Positions 46,724 through 59,035 are shown, counted from the stretch's first letter. The stretch: DNA of 64,000 nt from Mimachlamys varia (GCA_947623455.1 OX392540.1:7023432-7087431); one strand, 5' to 3'. Numbers and translations are program-made. The notes: a model not told the origin generated them from the letters alone.

Positions 46724-49279
46724 GTAAGTACTGTACATGTATATCTTACACCCCTGGACATGAAAGAGTCTTATAATATAGCCCATATAAAAAGCCGCTA
46801 AACGGACTCGCACAACTAAATCAGCACATCAACACGTGTTTCATACGTTGTTTGCAGCTTCTTGTAAAATTAGTTCCTTCTTATTACTCGGCTACTCGGG
46901 ACGTTTACGAGCAACTGGTGACAGCTGTTTGCATGAATGAAATGCACAGGTACTGAAGCTTGAAAAAAAAAGTATATTCTTAATATGGTTCCATGTCTGT
47001 GTGCGGATTTACACAGGGTCAAATAGTATGGGGGCGTTTTTGTTTATGGTCACGGATTTTGCTTGTAAACTTCCGGGTGTCAACTTCTGGACACTGTGAC
47101 AGCCATGTATGTTAACTAGTACCAGGAAACTCGTGTTGTAGCATTTGTAAAGGATGTATCAATGAATCTAGGCAGTTGTCACTAGTGCTGAACTTCAAAT
47201 ATTAAAGTTAGTGGCTAAAATGTTTGGAAATAACACATAGTAAATGATATAGTTGTATTAGTCCTATAGTAAACTGTACTGTTCTGTGTAAATGGACGGG
47301 CTGTCCCTAAAATATTGGAAATTATCTAATTGAATGCCTCGTATTAATTTCCCTTCTAATACACCATTATTGGGGCATATATCGGGGCATACCACATTTG
47401 GTACTTTCCGTTTCGACTTTAACATTCTGACCACTTAAGGGAGTTGGTTCTGCTTGTTTGATATATTGATATATTTCAGAACTCCTTTACCTTTATTAAA
47501 CAATTATGAAACAAGAGGTCAAGCTTATATTAATCGCTCTTGTTGGTACGAGTGTTAGCGCGCGCGGGTTATTATAATGTGAGGAAACCGGAGTACCCGA
47601 AGAAAACTCACATTGTTGGGCAGGTGACCCCATACCTTTTCACGTTTGATCGGGATATCGAACCTCGGTCGCCTTGGTGAAAGGGAAGTGCGCTATCTAC
47701 TGCACCACCCGAACATCCTAAATCCTGCTTTCCACGAGTGTTTACCCACCACTGGCTCAGTGTCGCGTCTTCAAAGACAATATTCTCTTAGCGATGTCTC
47801 TATTTTATTCTTTGTATTGCTTCTAAAGTTTTTAGATCATATAACAACGGGGAAACTAAACTACACAGGTTAAACCTTTTATATAACTAACAATGACTTG
47901 AAAACGTACAGCAATCATTTTGCTTAGGTATAGATAAGAGACATATTTCATCGAACATCCATTCAATCAAATTGCCAAAAGAATGACCATTTCATCACGA
48001 GGGATCACTATGACGTAGTCGTAGGGCGGGGCAAAGAGCTGGACGCTGTTTTCCAACAAAAGACCCATCGACCTTAACGGTCATCTGACTGAAAGATCTA
48101 TACAGTCAACTTCGAAAATAACGAAGTCGGGAACAACAAAATTCTGGCAACAACGAAGTAAAATACAATTCCCGATTTTCACTTCCATATAGATCTATTT
48201 TATGTATTTTTTCCTGAAATAACGAAGTCTGAAATAGCGAAATGTCTGAAACAACGCAGTGATTTCTCAGTCCCTATCCACATTTCTACCTGTTATAGCG
48301 ATATAATGTACTCGGTCGACAGAAAGCTACGTCCTGTGTTCACATGGTTTAGTGACCACGAGTCGTCGGTGCGTTTGAATAGGTCACCTAGGTACTCATA
48401 CACGTATCAAAGTCTGTCGTATTTGAGTTATTACGTGTGAAACATTTCTCAAGCTAATTGATATAATCTTTTGCTGATTATTGCGAAGTCGTTTATAGAT
48501 ATTAACATACTTGACCCATTTGACCTTGTAAGAGGGTCAATGAACAAATCTGGTATCTTTTCATCCCAACATGCTATGAGAAGAACTTGTTTGACGATCT
48601 TTAACACAATTGACTCCCGCGACCCTGAAAGTGGGTCAATGCCACTCATTTGACAAACTTGGTATCCTTTGCCTTTCGGTCATTTAGAAAAAGTCGTTTG
48701 AAAGAAAACGTTACGTTCGGCATATGACGACAGACGATACACGATGGCTTTAGGACAATCTAACCCTCAAACACGCGTACATTGTCAAAGCTGCATTGAA
48801 GTATCTTATTGTTGCAGACTAAGGATCTGACAGACAGAACCTTCAACGTGTTCAGAATGGAAGTGTTTATCGCATTAATCTATATATTTCAATAAGGCTT
48901 AGCGAAAACATTTTGACCACCGGCTACGAAATTGCTTACTCCAATGCGATGCAATGCAAATTTTCATGAATCTGAGTGAGAATCAAATTGGAGTCACCTG
49001 AATGACTTCATCAATATTAAATTAACTGACTTAATTGTACCACATGACCCTTTCCAAGGGAAGAATGTCGTACCTATGAGGACGCCATCTTTGTTGATAC
49101 CGCCGACCTCGCTTAGCCTCGCTTTCGATCTTTTGACCCGGGGTCAAATTCTGCATGCATAATTTTTGAGAAGGGTCTTTAGACATTGCCTATTATTCAA
49201 TCCTTTTGACGATATATTCCATCTTTGTCAATTAAATTTGTTGAAATGAAAAATGACCGTCTGTCCTACATTCATACAG
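46724..49279. other. YHYH gene intron, about 2.6 kb
   Basis: Holds a tRNA-derived SINE (47575-47715). A duplicated pair of blocks near 48510-48660 shares ttgaccttgtaagagggtca/gaccctgaaagtgggtcaat. A stretch near 48100-48250 is rich in aacgaagt and resembles a decayed MITE. No exon is recognised. Confidence 0.6.
47575..47715 (-). mobile_element. tRNA-derived SINE, family 3
   Basis: On the minus strand the head reads gggtggtgcagtagatagcg (A box) followed by gaggttcgatatcccg (B box), giving a tRNA-like promoter. The body continues to gttttcttcgggtactccgg. No second copy is seen in the window. The plus-strand open frame here is a shadow. Confidence 0.65.
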
Positions 49280-49446
49280 CGACGCCTGGCTGAACACCTC
49301 TGACCTCGACAGCTGTCACGGGAAGACTGTTGGCGGGAACTACCGGTACATAGCGACTGTTGACTTTCCTTACCTACTCGGCTGTTACCATGGCGACGTG
49401 ATTGACAACAAGATTCGTACTTCCGCTATTTGTGGAGCAAATTCTA
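49280..49446 (+). CDS. YHYH-domain protein, second half of the domain
   Basis: The exon starts after the acceptor ttcatacag. The first C completes Tyr, then DAWLNTSDLDSCHGKTVGGN, YRYIATVDFPYLLGCYHGDV and IDNKIRTSAICGAN. LDSCHG and DFPYLLGC(Y/F)xG are the second conserved half of YHYH domains. The usual second His cluster is YRYI here. It ends TCTA|gtaagt, one base into a Ser codon. Confidence 0.9.
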
Positions 49447-49794
49447 GTAAGTTCTTTATTAAGCAGTTAAGATATTCTTAGATGGACATTGAAATATTGT
49501 TGAATTGCTTATCAATATAACTTTTTCGAGAATAAAAATCGAGAACTTCAACAATGATATTAAATTGAACCTGAATCGCATGTATGGTTACAATAGAGAA
49601 ATTCAGATCGATAAATTGTGCGCCAGGCTTTGATCTATTTTAAGTACTTACATTGCATAAATCCTTAAACGCTACTAACAAGTGACGTATCGGAATGATA
49701 TCAAAATCTCACACGAGTCCTGGATGAAGAGAAAGCGCTAGTGAATCTGTATTTGTTAATATCTTTTAAATGATGATTTTATGGTATATTACAG

Positions 49795-49913
49795 GCGTTA
49801 GATTCGCTCAGTGGGACGGATACTTGTGTAGCTGTGACGGCACCAGCTGTGTGACGTCATTTCCTCTCTCGGTGATGTTGTTGGTTGTCATCATGTCTAG
49901 GATTTGGGAGTGA
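49795..49913 (+). CDS. YHYH-domain protein, C-terminal exon with hydrophobic tail
   Basis: The exon follows the acceptor tatattacag. It encodes VRFAQWDGYLCSCDGTSC then VTSFPLSVMLLVVIMSRIWE and TGA. The short hydrophobic tail with few charged residues after a small-residue stretch could be a GPI-anchor signal or a C-terminal membrane segment; this is inference. A polyadenylation signal AATAAA follows at 50025. Confidence 0.85.
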
Positions 49914-50024
49914 AGTTAACAAAAGGCTTGCTCTTGTGAGTGGATGTCAACGAATGAATATTGTTAAATAGAAAAAAACATTATTACTACAATCATATTA
50001 CTTGAAATGCATAAAAAGTGCTCG

Positions 50025-50030
50025 AATAAA
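50025..50030 (+). terminator. Polyadenylation signal of the YHYH gene
   Basis: AATAAA 112 bp past the stop codon, on the sense strand. Confidence 0.6.
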
Positions 50031-51268
50031 ATAAGTTAGAAAACTTGGTGGAATTCAGCTCATATTTGTGCATTTCTGTCGTATTCAAAAGTCTGTTTAA
50101 AATGAAAATTGGTTTGGTTAGTTTTTACTCCCTTTTGACAGCTAGGATCATTTGACAGCTATGATCTTTTAAGGACGGCCTCTCGGTGTATGCGATAAGG
50201 AAGCGTATGTACTTGGGATGCTGTGATATGTTCATGTAAGCCTTCTTGGGATAGTCCGGATCTTTTGCCGATTTAAAGTGCTACCACTCTGAAGAATACT
50301 GGTGAAGGCCCCCAGCAGAACACCCCACCCGGTCACATACTGATAACGGGTGAACAAGTCGTTTCACTCCCATAATGCTGAGCGTCAAGCCGAGTAGTAA
50401 CTACCATGGTTTAAGAGGGAACGTAACCAAACTTCCTCACTGAGAAATATCCGGACTTTACTGGATCACAATAACCAGATTAATTCATGTCTTACGCGCT
50501 TTTTGTGTGTTGATAATTCTCCCGGTCAAATGTAGATTTATACAGAATGTGAGAACCGTCAAGGACTTCCGAATTGCAATCTAAAAATTGCACAAAAATA
50601 TTTAATATAATAAATAATAAATTTATATTATAAATTATTATAATTATAATAATAAATCTTTTTTATAACTGTCTTAATGTAATGAACATAACTGGGAAAT
50701 TAACATTTATATTTTGTGGATTTTCTTCAACTATTTGGCAGTTCGTATAACAAACAAAGTTGTATCTGTAGCCGTCCATCACTATCATTGTAAATGTCAA
50801 GTATTTATAATGGAGTCACTTCTTTGTTACGCACAGAATCTGATTAACTTACTTTTCTTTCTAACTGTACTTGTTTCTATAGTGTAATTATACTACACTG
50901 AAAACAGATGATGATGCGACATCTGGGCGTATTACCCACTTTAAAATTACACAGGAATAAGTTATTGATAACATATAACACTGTTCATTTTAAATATATG
51001 AGATTTACTAGTGTAAGAACAACGCACGCGCGATGGCTCTTATAATTCGGAATTAGACACATCCTACCAAAACTAAAACGAAAAAAACACTGGAACAGAA
51101 CTGTTTCGTTTTAAAAGGATAGTAATTCTAACAAAGATAAAATGTATCATATTTATTTATATATAGGCAGATATTGGTGTCATTTAGTCTTCATAGCCAA
51201 CAAAGAAAAACAACACCAAACAAACTCAAAAGACAGAATCAAAACAAACACTTCTTTTAATGTTAATA
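50031..51268. other. Intergenic region between convergent genes
   Basis: AT-rich DNA between the 3' ends of the YHYH gene and the ankyrin gene. No gene or clear repeat is recognised. Confidence 0.55.
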
Positions 51269-51274
51269 TTTATT
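51269..51274 (-). terminator. Polyadenylation signal of the ankyrin gene
   Basis: AATAAA on the minus strand, 73 bp past the stop codon of the last ankyrin exon. Confidence 0.55.
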
Positions 51275-51346
51275 TATATAATATGAAACACTTATACAAT
51301 ATTCAACATGTTTGTAGAATATAACATTGACAAAGTCCCAATTCAC

Positions 51347-51729
51347 TTAGTTTTGTTCCGCTGACCCGTTTTTGTCCTGCTGATGATGATGGTGCTTTCC
51401 CTTCACTTTCGATGCTATCTTATGCAGGATACCGGAATGGTGATGTGATTCCTGTTCAAGCTTCTGCAGATCTTCCATTTCGGAAGTTTTGAGCCAATGA
51501 GAATCTCTGTTGTAATCGTACCCCGCCTTCAGTAGCTTACGGATAATCTCATTGGATGTTCTCTTAGCTTCCTTCATGGTTATATATAACGCCGTCTGCC
51601 CGAGCCTATCCTGTAGATGGACGTTACTTCCGGCGTGCAGTAAGTACGTGATGACGTCTTCCCGACTTTCCAGCAAGCCAATCATAAGCGCAGTCTTCCC
51701 TGTACAATCTTTTTCATCCAAATCTGCAC
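51347..51729 (-). CDS. Ankyrin-repeat protein, last exon (repeats 4-5 and His-rich tail)
   Basis: On the minus strand after the acceptor ttttttccatttag. The first two bases complete Gly, continuing HKAG into GADLDEKDCTGKTALMIGLL. Repeat 4 (about residues 146-178) and repeat 5 (about 179-213, DRLGQTALYITMKEAKRTSN with a 2-3 residue insertion) are clear. The tail of about 50 residues has a Lys/Glu-rich helix and KGKHHHHQQDKNG before the stop. The assembled protein is 265 residues, likely a cytosolic or nuclear protein-binding scaffold. I recognise no orthologue. The His run could bind metal, but that is only a composition observation. Confidence 0.88.
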
Positions 51730-52276
51730 CTAAATGGAAAAAAGTAAGAAAAGTGTTCATTAGTATGCTTGTTTGTTGTGATTGAAAATAATGCATCAGT
51801 TCTAACTTTGAGGCCATGTCATTTACTTGGATGTGATGAAACAGAAGACGCTTACTCTTCCGGACATCTGATTTGTTGTTGTTGATTTTTTCCTTTAAGA
51901 ATGATAGCTTTACTATTTTTACAGAGTACAGATCAAAAAGCAGTCACTAGGTGATCAAGTTCAAGTATGTCAAAAAGTAGTTATGCAGAGTCTGGACACT
52001 AGGTTCTCCAGGATTAAGGTCTAGATTTGTGGATTAAGCCTCTTTGGGTAACATCGCAATTGTCGTCAATGCAACAGAGTTTGCTGAGTTTGTGACATAG
52101 TACATATTTACACACAAAACGTAAACGTCACATAGCAAATTCATTTACATGCTGGTTCGTTACTGACACATAACAAAAGGAACACATCAATACAAAAGTT
52201 AATTAGCTTAATCAGGGATTAGTGTGAATTCTAATGTGCTGTAACTTGAAAACGAATCAATTGAATTTGTTATATA
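51730..52276. other. Ankyrin gene intron, unique part
   Basis: No exon or repeat is recognised between the acceptor and the 42-bp array. Confidence 0.55.
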
Positions 52277-54095
52277 TTTCCAGATACCAACTATCTAGTA
52301 TAGTCAACTTGTTACAACCTTTCCAGATATCAACTATATAGTAAAGTCAATTGTTACATCTTTCCAGATATCAACTATCTAGTAAAGTCAATTGTTACAT
52401 CTTTCCAGATACCAACTATCTAGTATAGTCAACTTGTTACATCTTTCCAGATATCAACTATCTAGTAAAGTCAATTGTTACATCTTTCCAGATATCAACT
52501 ATCTAGTAAAGTCAATTGATACATCTTTCCAGATATCAACTATCTAGTAAAGTCAATTTGTTACATCTTTCCAGATATCAACTATCTAGTAAAGTCAATT
52601 TGTTACATCTTTCCAGATACCAACTATCTAGTATAGTCAATTTGTTACATCTTTCCAGATACCAACTATCTAGTATAGTCAATTTGTTACATCTTTCCAG
52701 ATACCAACTATCTAGTATAGTCAATTTGTTACATCTTTCCAGATACCAACTATCTAGTATAGTCAACTTGTTACAACCTTTCCAGATATCAACTATATAG
52801 TAAAGTCAATTGTTACATCTTTCCAGATATCAACTATCTAGTAAAGTCAATTGTTACATCTTTCCAGATATCAACTATCTAGTAAAGTCAACTTGTTACA
52901 TCTTTCCAGATACCAACTATCTAGTATAGTCAACTTGTTACATCTTTCCTGATACCAACTATCTGGTAAAGTCAATTGTAACATCTTTCCAGATATCAAC
53001 TATATAGTAAAGTCAATTGTTACATCTTTCTAGATACCAACTTTCTAGTAAAGTCAATTTGTTACATATTTCCAGATATCAACTATCTAGTAAAGTCAAT
53101 TTGTTATATATTTCCAGATATCAACTATCTAGTATAGTCAACTTGTTACATCTTTCCAGATATCAACTATCTAGTAAAGTCAATTGTTACATCTTTCTAG
53201 ATACCAACTTTCTAGTAAAGTCAATTTGTTATATCTTTCCAGATACCAACTATCTAGTATAGTCAATTTGTTACATATTTCCAGATATCAACTATCTAGT
53301 ATAGTCAACTTGTTACATCTTTCCAGATACCAACTACATTTTTATCTAGTATAGCCAATTTGTTACATATTTCCAGATACCAACTATCTAGTAAAGTCAA
53401 TTGTTATATCTTTCCAGATACCAACCACATTTTTATCTAGTATAGCCAATTTTTTACATCTTTCCAGATATCAACTATCTAGTAAAGTCAATTTGTTACA
53501 TATTTTCAGATATCAACTATCTAGTATGGTCAACTTCTTACATCTTTCCAGATATCAACTACATTTTTATCTAGTAAAGTCAATTTGTTACATCTTTCGA
53601 GATACCAACTATCTAGTATAGTCAATTTGTTACATATTTCCAGATATCAACTATCTAGTATAGTCAACTTGTTACATCTTTCCAGATACCAACTACATTT
53701 TTATCTAGTATAGCCAATTTGTTACATATTTCCAGATATCAACTATCTAGTATAGTCAACTTGTTACATATTTCCAGATATCAACTATCTAGTAAAGTCA
53801 ATTGAAACATCTTTCCAGATATCAACTATCTAGTAAAGTCAATTGTTATATCTTTCCAGATATCAACTATCTAGTAAAGTCAATTGTTACATCTTTCCAG
53901 ATATCAACTATCTAGTAAAGTCAATTTGTAACATCTTTCCAGATATCAACTATCTAGTAAAGTCAATTTGTTACATCTTTCGAGATACCAACTATCTAGT
54001 AAAGTCAACTTGTTACATCTTTCCAGATATCAACTATCAAGTAAAGTCAATTTGTTATATATTTCCAGATATCAACTATCTAGTATAGTCAATTT
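52277..54095. repeat. 42-bp minisatellite, about 44 copies
   Basis: The unit is agataccaactatctagtat agtcaatttgttacatcttt cc. One-base-short units (caattgttac) switch the frame. Several copies carry an inserted acatttttatc. It lies in the ankyrin intron. Open frames on both strands here are repeat artefacts. Confidence 0.94.
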
Positions 54096-54582
54096 GTTGG
54101 ATTGTACCTGGTATATCGACATACTTATTAAAGGTGGAACAATGTTGTTAAGTAGTAATTAAGCTAATCATCTTTTGAATAACAGGTCCCTGCATGGTCA
54201 TGATGGCGAACTTTTTATGTGTCCATGGTACATTTAAACAGCACATCTACCGTGCATGTATTCCTAACCATATCTAATATTAACTAACAAAACGTTTTAT
54301 AGGCACCACAACGATCAGAAAATAAATCCTTTTTTACATGTTTGATACGAGTTCAGGTTAATGTTTTTGATTATACTCGCAAGTGCATTATTTTGTTCTT
54401 GCCATTGGAATGTGGCTGTTTTTATATCTAACATACATTCCCATTGCTTGTTTCGTCAGTGACACAAGTGCCCGCGAATTTGTTACAGCTAGTTTTGGAC
54501 CAAAACTAAGGTGTTTAGAGTAACTTTAAAACTTTGTGAGGCTCAGATCAATTTAAGATAAAAGTGCAACTCCAATGTTGTA
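54096..54582. other. Ankyrin intron, no feature recognised
   Basis: Unique-looking AT-rich intronic DNA. Confidence 0.5.
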
Positions 54583-54923
54583 TAAATCGGGTTCTTATAT
54601 ACCGCCTCATTGCAACTTTGCAACCTATATGTCGTCTCAAAGCGGTTCACAAGTTATTAAGCCAATAGCATTCTCAACTCCCCGGGGTGCATACAACCGG
54701 TGCTGCCATTTCGGCGCTTACAATTAGTAGTCTATAATATCTAGCACTGCCCAACCAAGTACTCATTAACAGCTGAGTGGACTGGAGAATTCTGAGAAAA
54801 GTATCTCAATAGTAGTACTACTTACTACTTTCTCAAGGATACAACACAAGTGCCTTGGCCGGGACTCACAACACTTTGATCACGAGCCCGGCGTCCTACC
54901 ACTAGCTGAAACACCGTGCCTCC
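54583..54923 (-). mobile_element. tRNA-derived SINE, family 1, full-length minus-strand copy
   Basis: Reverse complement of the element at 8315-8654, with the same block order: ggaggcacggtg head, ctagtggtagga A-box region, gttgggcagtgctag, atggcagcaccggttgtatg and the gcggtatataagaaccc end. It lacks a few internal bases around the gttgctaaggccctataac segment. Confidence 0.85.
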
Positions 54924-54932
54924 TACAACGAG

Positions 54933-55075
54933 GAGGCATTTTATCGAAAATTGATCAAACTCCTCCCCCCCCCCCCCCCAAAAAAAAAAAATAATAAAAT
55001 AAAATTGTGCTTACAATGTTAGTCTCTGTCCATAACTAGCTGTAACAAATTCGCATACATCTGTGGTCAGAGAGG
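54933..55075. repeat. Diverged single arm of the 40167-40282 element
   Basis: gaggcattttatcgaaaatt gatcaaactcc, a poly-C/poly-A run, and aactagctgtaacaaattcg match one arm and the right flank of the palindrome at 40167-40340. It directly follows the SINE. Confidence 0.6.
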
Positions 55076-55215
55076 CAGAAAAGACGCCTACCCTTTTGGA
55101 ACACATAGACTTTATGTTATTAAAGTATCCAATTAAATATTTCATTTATTGTTGTGTTGCTGACAATTCTGTGTTCTTTTACATTTAAAACATTTTGTAA
55201 CAATAGGTGCTGTCG

Positions 55216-55601
55216 ATCTGATTAAAACTATATCTTAATCTCCGCGCCGATCTGTGAACTTCTCTCTGCTGCGTCAGGACCTGACAACGTCCTATAGGGG
55301 GTCACGTTCAGGTGAACTTTTGCATTAGACAATCAAATTACTGCTTTCATAACCTTGAATGCGAGTTTTTGAGGCGACAATGCTTGCATAATCATTTCTG
55401 ATTTTTTAGTTATTTCGTCGCATAAAAAGTTAATGCGCTATGTTGTGACGAAATAACTTGATGCAAATGACAGCGTCATTGGAAAATTCTACTAGTGTGA
55501 CGTAAAGAGGCAACAAAGGTCACCAGGACATGACCTTTAATGGGACGTTGTCAGATCCTTATGTAACGGACTGAGAGTAAGGATATGTATTTTAATCAGA
55601 T
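55216..55601. mobile_element. MITE with atctgattaaaa termini
   Basis: The left end atctgattaaaactatatct ta is the inverse of the right end taaggatatgtattttaatc agat. Subterminal tgacaacgtcc/ggacgttgtca also pair, giving a 386-bp foldback-type element. A partial relative starts at about 57727. It abuts ankyrin exon 2 (about 40 bp away). Confidence 0.75.
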
Positions 55602-55639
55602 TGAGGTGATGTCGGTAAAACTCCGGTTCCTAGTCCTAC

Positions 55640-55738
55640 CTGCTTTATGGAGAATCTTCACAACTTCAAGGTCATCATACAACACTGCCCGCATTAATGG
55701 CGTCTGCCCCAGGATGTTCTTGACATTTAGGTTACAAC
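55640..55738 (-). CDS. Ankyrin-repeat protein, middle exon (one repeat)
   Basis: A 99-bp exon on the minus strand, acceptor ttttggcag and donor GCAG|gtagga, phase 1 at both ends. It encodes CNLNVKNILGQTPLMRAVLY then DDLEVVKILHKAG, exactly one 33-residue ankyrin unit with its TPLM and VVKIL helices. It splices in frame to both neighbours at the Gly of the inter-repeat turn, the classic one-exon-one-repeat arrangement. Confidence 0.9.
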
Positions 55739-55871
55739 CTGCCAAAATATAAACAGTACGAACGTCATAAATAGAAGAGCCCTGGGCAATGTGTCGGGAG
55801 CTGTACTGGTGATAAATAGTACAACGATACAGTGACGTTTTGGATACATATGTGTATATTGTTTACTATAT

Positions 55872-56258
55872 TTAAAGGCCCAATATACGTAATTGTCGGC
55901 AAAACTTGAAGCGAAAATCAAGCCTTATAACTTATTATATTTATAGATTTAGATTAATTGATAGCAGCAATATTCAAGATGAATTCTTTCGCGGTTACCG
56001 GTACAGCAGCAGTTGAAACACGCTATTTGTAAACACGCGTCCATTTCGAATTGACTTCTACCTTCGGTTTGATGTTGAAGTGGGCCCCACCTGAATTATT
56101 TTAATTTCTTTGGATTTTTTTGTTAAGAGTTTCTTGTTAGTTACCGCTCAGGTTTACTTTGTATTAGGCTTATTTTCGCATGGGTATCAACTGGATTTTT
56201 TTCAGAATTTTTCAGAATCACGAAAATTTCCCTGAAGCTACGTATATTGGGCCTTTAA
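55872..56258. mobile_element. TTAA-flanked MITE with 20-bp perfect inverted ends
   Basis: ttaaaggcccaatatacgta at the left is the exact inverse of tacgtatattgggcctttaa at the right, including the outer TTAA. The element is 387 bp and non-coding. TTAA targets are typical of piggyBac-type transposases; the family is inferred from that only. Confidence 0.82.
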
Positions 56259-56267
56259 GCAATGAAT

Positions 56268-56399
56268 GTTTTAGCAAATGTTGTTACAGTCCTATAACAC
56301 GCATTGCTGACAAACTTACATGATACCCTACAAGGCTTTATATAAGTTTGTCAGCAATAGCAATGTGTATTATAGAACTGTAACAACATTTGCTAAAAC
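56268..56399. repeat. Foldback element, with a small relative at 56511-56548
   Basis: ttttagcaaatgttgttaca gtcctataacac...tgctgacaaactta pairs with taagtttgtcagca ... gtgtattatagaactgtaac aacatttgctaaaa. A second short palindrome agcaaatgttgtaacagtct tgtaacaacatttgct lies about 110 bp on. Confidence 0.75.
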
Positions 56400-56548
56400 G
56401 TTTATTACCTTTATTCACATTTTGATGAAATTATTGCGCTTCATTTAGTTATTTTGAACAGAAAATTAAGTGAAGACAACAATGAAAATAGAAATTGTTG
56501 ACGTCACAATAGCAAATGTTGTAACAGTCTTGTAACAACATTTGCTTT

Positions 56549-57910
56549 CACAGTGGAAGGATGCAGAGCAAATATAGTATTTCATTCTCCTCTAATGATA
56601 CACTTCAACTCGTCTAACTCAAAACAAGAAATTGTTTACACAATGTTACATTTTGTTAAGTACGGTATAAAATCTAAATAATATTATTATAGTCAAATTA
56701 ATGTTTGAATTAAACTGTTATGTAAATTGTCATTTATATGAATGATGTATTAGATATAATAAATCACGATGTATGTATATAACAGCCTAACTAACCTGTA
56801 CCTACACGAGTTTATGCAGAAGAAATGTAAATACAAAAATTAAACATATTCTGCGTGAAATATATTGTTTACTATGTAGTGTCAAGGTTTAGCATGCGTC
56901 ATATATAACTGTCGTCCAACACTGTCAGAGACTGATTAACAGACAGGTGTCTGCTTCACGTACACTTTGTAGAAGGAGCACTGTTGTCAAGGCGACAGGT
57001 AGATAGTTGTTAGGTTTACTCTGTTGTTGCTAGGTAATATTCATGGAGGTAATGACCAAGTTACTCAAGAATTGTCAGCTTCATGATAACAACAAGAGAT
57101 AATAGATAAATAAAATAAATATTTTTTTTTAGATATTTATTGTGTATGGGCGATGTGATGACAGATTAAATTTTCTGAACTTCTGAGTCAAAATATTGTA
57201 ACGATACATAAAGGCCTTAAACATTTGCGTTCGTTAGTTTCAAATAATTATGCTTTCTCAGCCTTGCTTTCTACGAGATATCTTCCAAACCTCTAAAGAA
57301 ATAACAGACCAATTACAATGGCTAATTTTCAACTTTGATCCAAGATAATTAACGACAGTTTTTACTGTAATCACTCGACACATGAATATTTGGTTTTGAG
57401 TTTTAACAGTTATGAAAATGATAAAAATCCTGTAAGTAATTTCAACAGAGTATTGTGCAGGTGCAACGCTATTTAATTTCATACAAGATGTTAATATGGT
57501 TTTATAAAAACACGCCACCGAGAAATGATTCATACATATGTACCTGTTTTTGTGAAGGCGCCGCATAGTAACCATCTTGGATATGCATGTTAGGTACATA
57601 TTGTAGATATGCATGTGTAAATTAATTTCATTTTTTTGGTCTTTATAAAAAGGAGGAATGAAATCCTTGTATGCATTGCGTCAAGTTAAATCATAATGCA
57701 GCCAATGTACAAATTCTGGGCCAATCTGATTAAAATGCAGATCCTTGTTCTCACTCCATTTTACAAGCTTCTGACAACATGGCATAAGAGGTCATGTTCT
57801 GATGACCTTTGTGCCCTCCACTCTAGAAGAATTTTCTAAAGAAGCTGTCATCTGCAGCAAGTCATTTCGTCACAATAAATACATCAGCTTGTTGTGACGA
57901 ATAGGAGCAA
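56549..57910. other. Ankyrin intron with partial MITE
   Basis: A partial relative of the 55216-55601 element lies at about 57727-57900 (ccaatctgattaaaatgcag at its start). No exon is recognised. The minus open frame at 57258-57614 has no domain signature. Confidence 0.5.
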
Positions 57911-59035
57911 TGAGCCGATAGGTCAACACTAAAAGGGTCGCTAGGTCAACGCTAAAAGGGCCGATAGGTCAACGCTAAAAGGGTTTCTAGGTCAATGCTA
58001 AAAAGATCGCTAGGTCAACGCTAAAGGGGCCGATAGGTCAATACTAAAAGGGCCGTTAGGTCAACGCTTAAGGGGCCGATAGGTCAACGCTAAAAGGGCC
58101 GGTAGGTCAACGCTAAAGGGGCCAATAGGGCAACGCTAAAAGGGCCAATAGGTCAACGCTAAAGGGTCGCTAGGTCAACGCTAAAGGGTCGTTAGGTCAA
58201 CGCTAAAAGGGCCGATAGGTCAACGCTAAAAGGGCCGATAGGTCAACGCTAAAAGGGCCGTTAGGTCAACGCTAAAAGGGCCGATAGGTCAACGCTAAAG
58301 GGTCGCTATGTCAACCCTGAAGGGATCGCTATGTCAACCCTAAAAGGGTCGCTAGGTAAACCCTAAAAGGGCCGATAGGTCAACGATAAAATGGTTGCTA
58401 GGTCAACGCTAAAGGGGCCGATAGGTCAACGCTAAAAGGGCCGATAGGTTAACGCTAAAATGGCCGATAGGTCAACGTTAAAAGGGCCGATAGGTCAACG
58501 CTAAAAGGGACGATAGATCAACGCTAAAAGGGTTGCTAGGTCAATGCTAAAAAGATCGCTAGGTCAACGCTAAAGGGGCCGATAGGTCAATACTAAAAGG
58601 GCCGTTAGGTCAACGCTAAAGGGGCCGATAGGTCAACGCTAAAAGGGCCGGTAGGTCAACGCTAAAAAGGCTGTTAGGTCAACGCTAAAGGGGCCGATAG
58701 GGCAACGCTAAAAGGGCCAATAGGTCAACGCTAAAGGGTCGCTAGGTCAACGCTAAAGGGGCCGATAGGTCAACGCTAAAAGGGACGATAGGTCAACGCT
58801 AAAAGGGCCGATAGGTCAACGCTAAAAGGGCCGATAGGTCAACGCTAAAGGGTCGCTAGGTCAACGCTAAAGGGTCGCTAGGTCAACGCTAAAGGGGCCG
58901 ATAGGTCAACGCTATAAGGGCCGATAGGTCAACGTTAAAAGGGCCGATAGGTCAACGCTAAAAGGGACGATAGGTCATCGCTAAAAGGGCCGATAGAACA
59001 ACGCTAAAAGGGCCGATAGGTCAACCCTTAAAGTA
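57911..59035. repeat. 22/23-bp minisatellite, about 49 copies
   Basis: The unit is aggtcaacgctaaaagggcc gat, with variants in length of the A-run and G-run and in the last triplet (gat, gct, gtt). A block of about 600 bp is itself partly repeated (gtttctaggtcaatgctaaa near 57984; gttgctaggtcaatgctaaa near 58531). It lies in the ankyrin gene intron. Confidence 0.93.

Noticed and set aside
48096..48310. A further pogo-like MITE starting cagtcaacttcgaaaataac
   Set aside because: The left end is suggestive, but I could not find a matching inverted right end, so it is only mentioned in the intron entry.
52277..54095. Could the regularly spaced 42-bp units be a CRISPR array?
   Set aside because: The units are contiguous with no unique spacers, and the context is an animal intron. 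The same applies to the 20- and 22-bp arrays.
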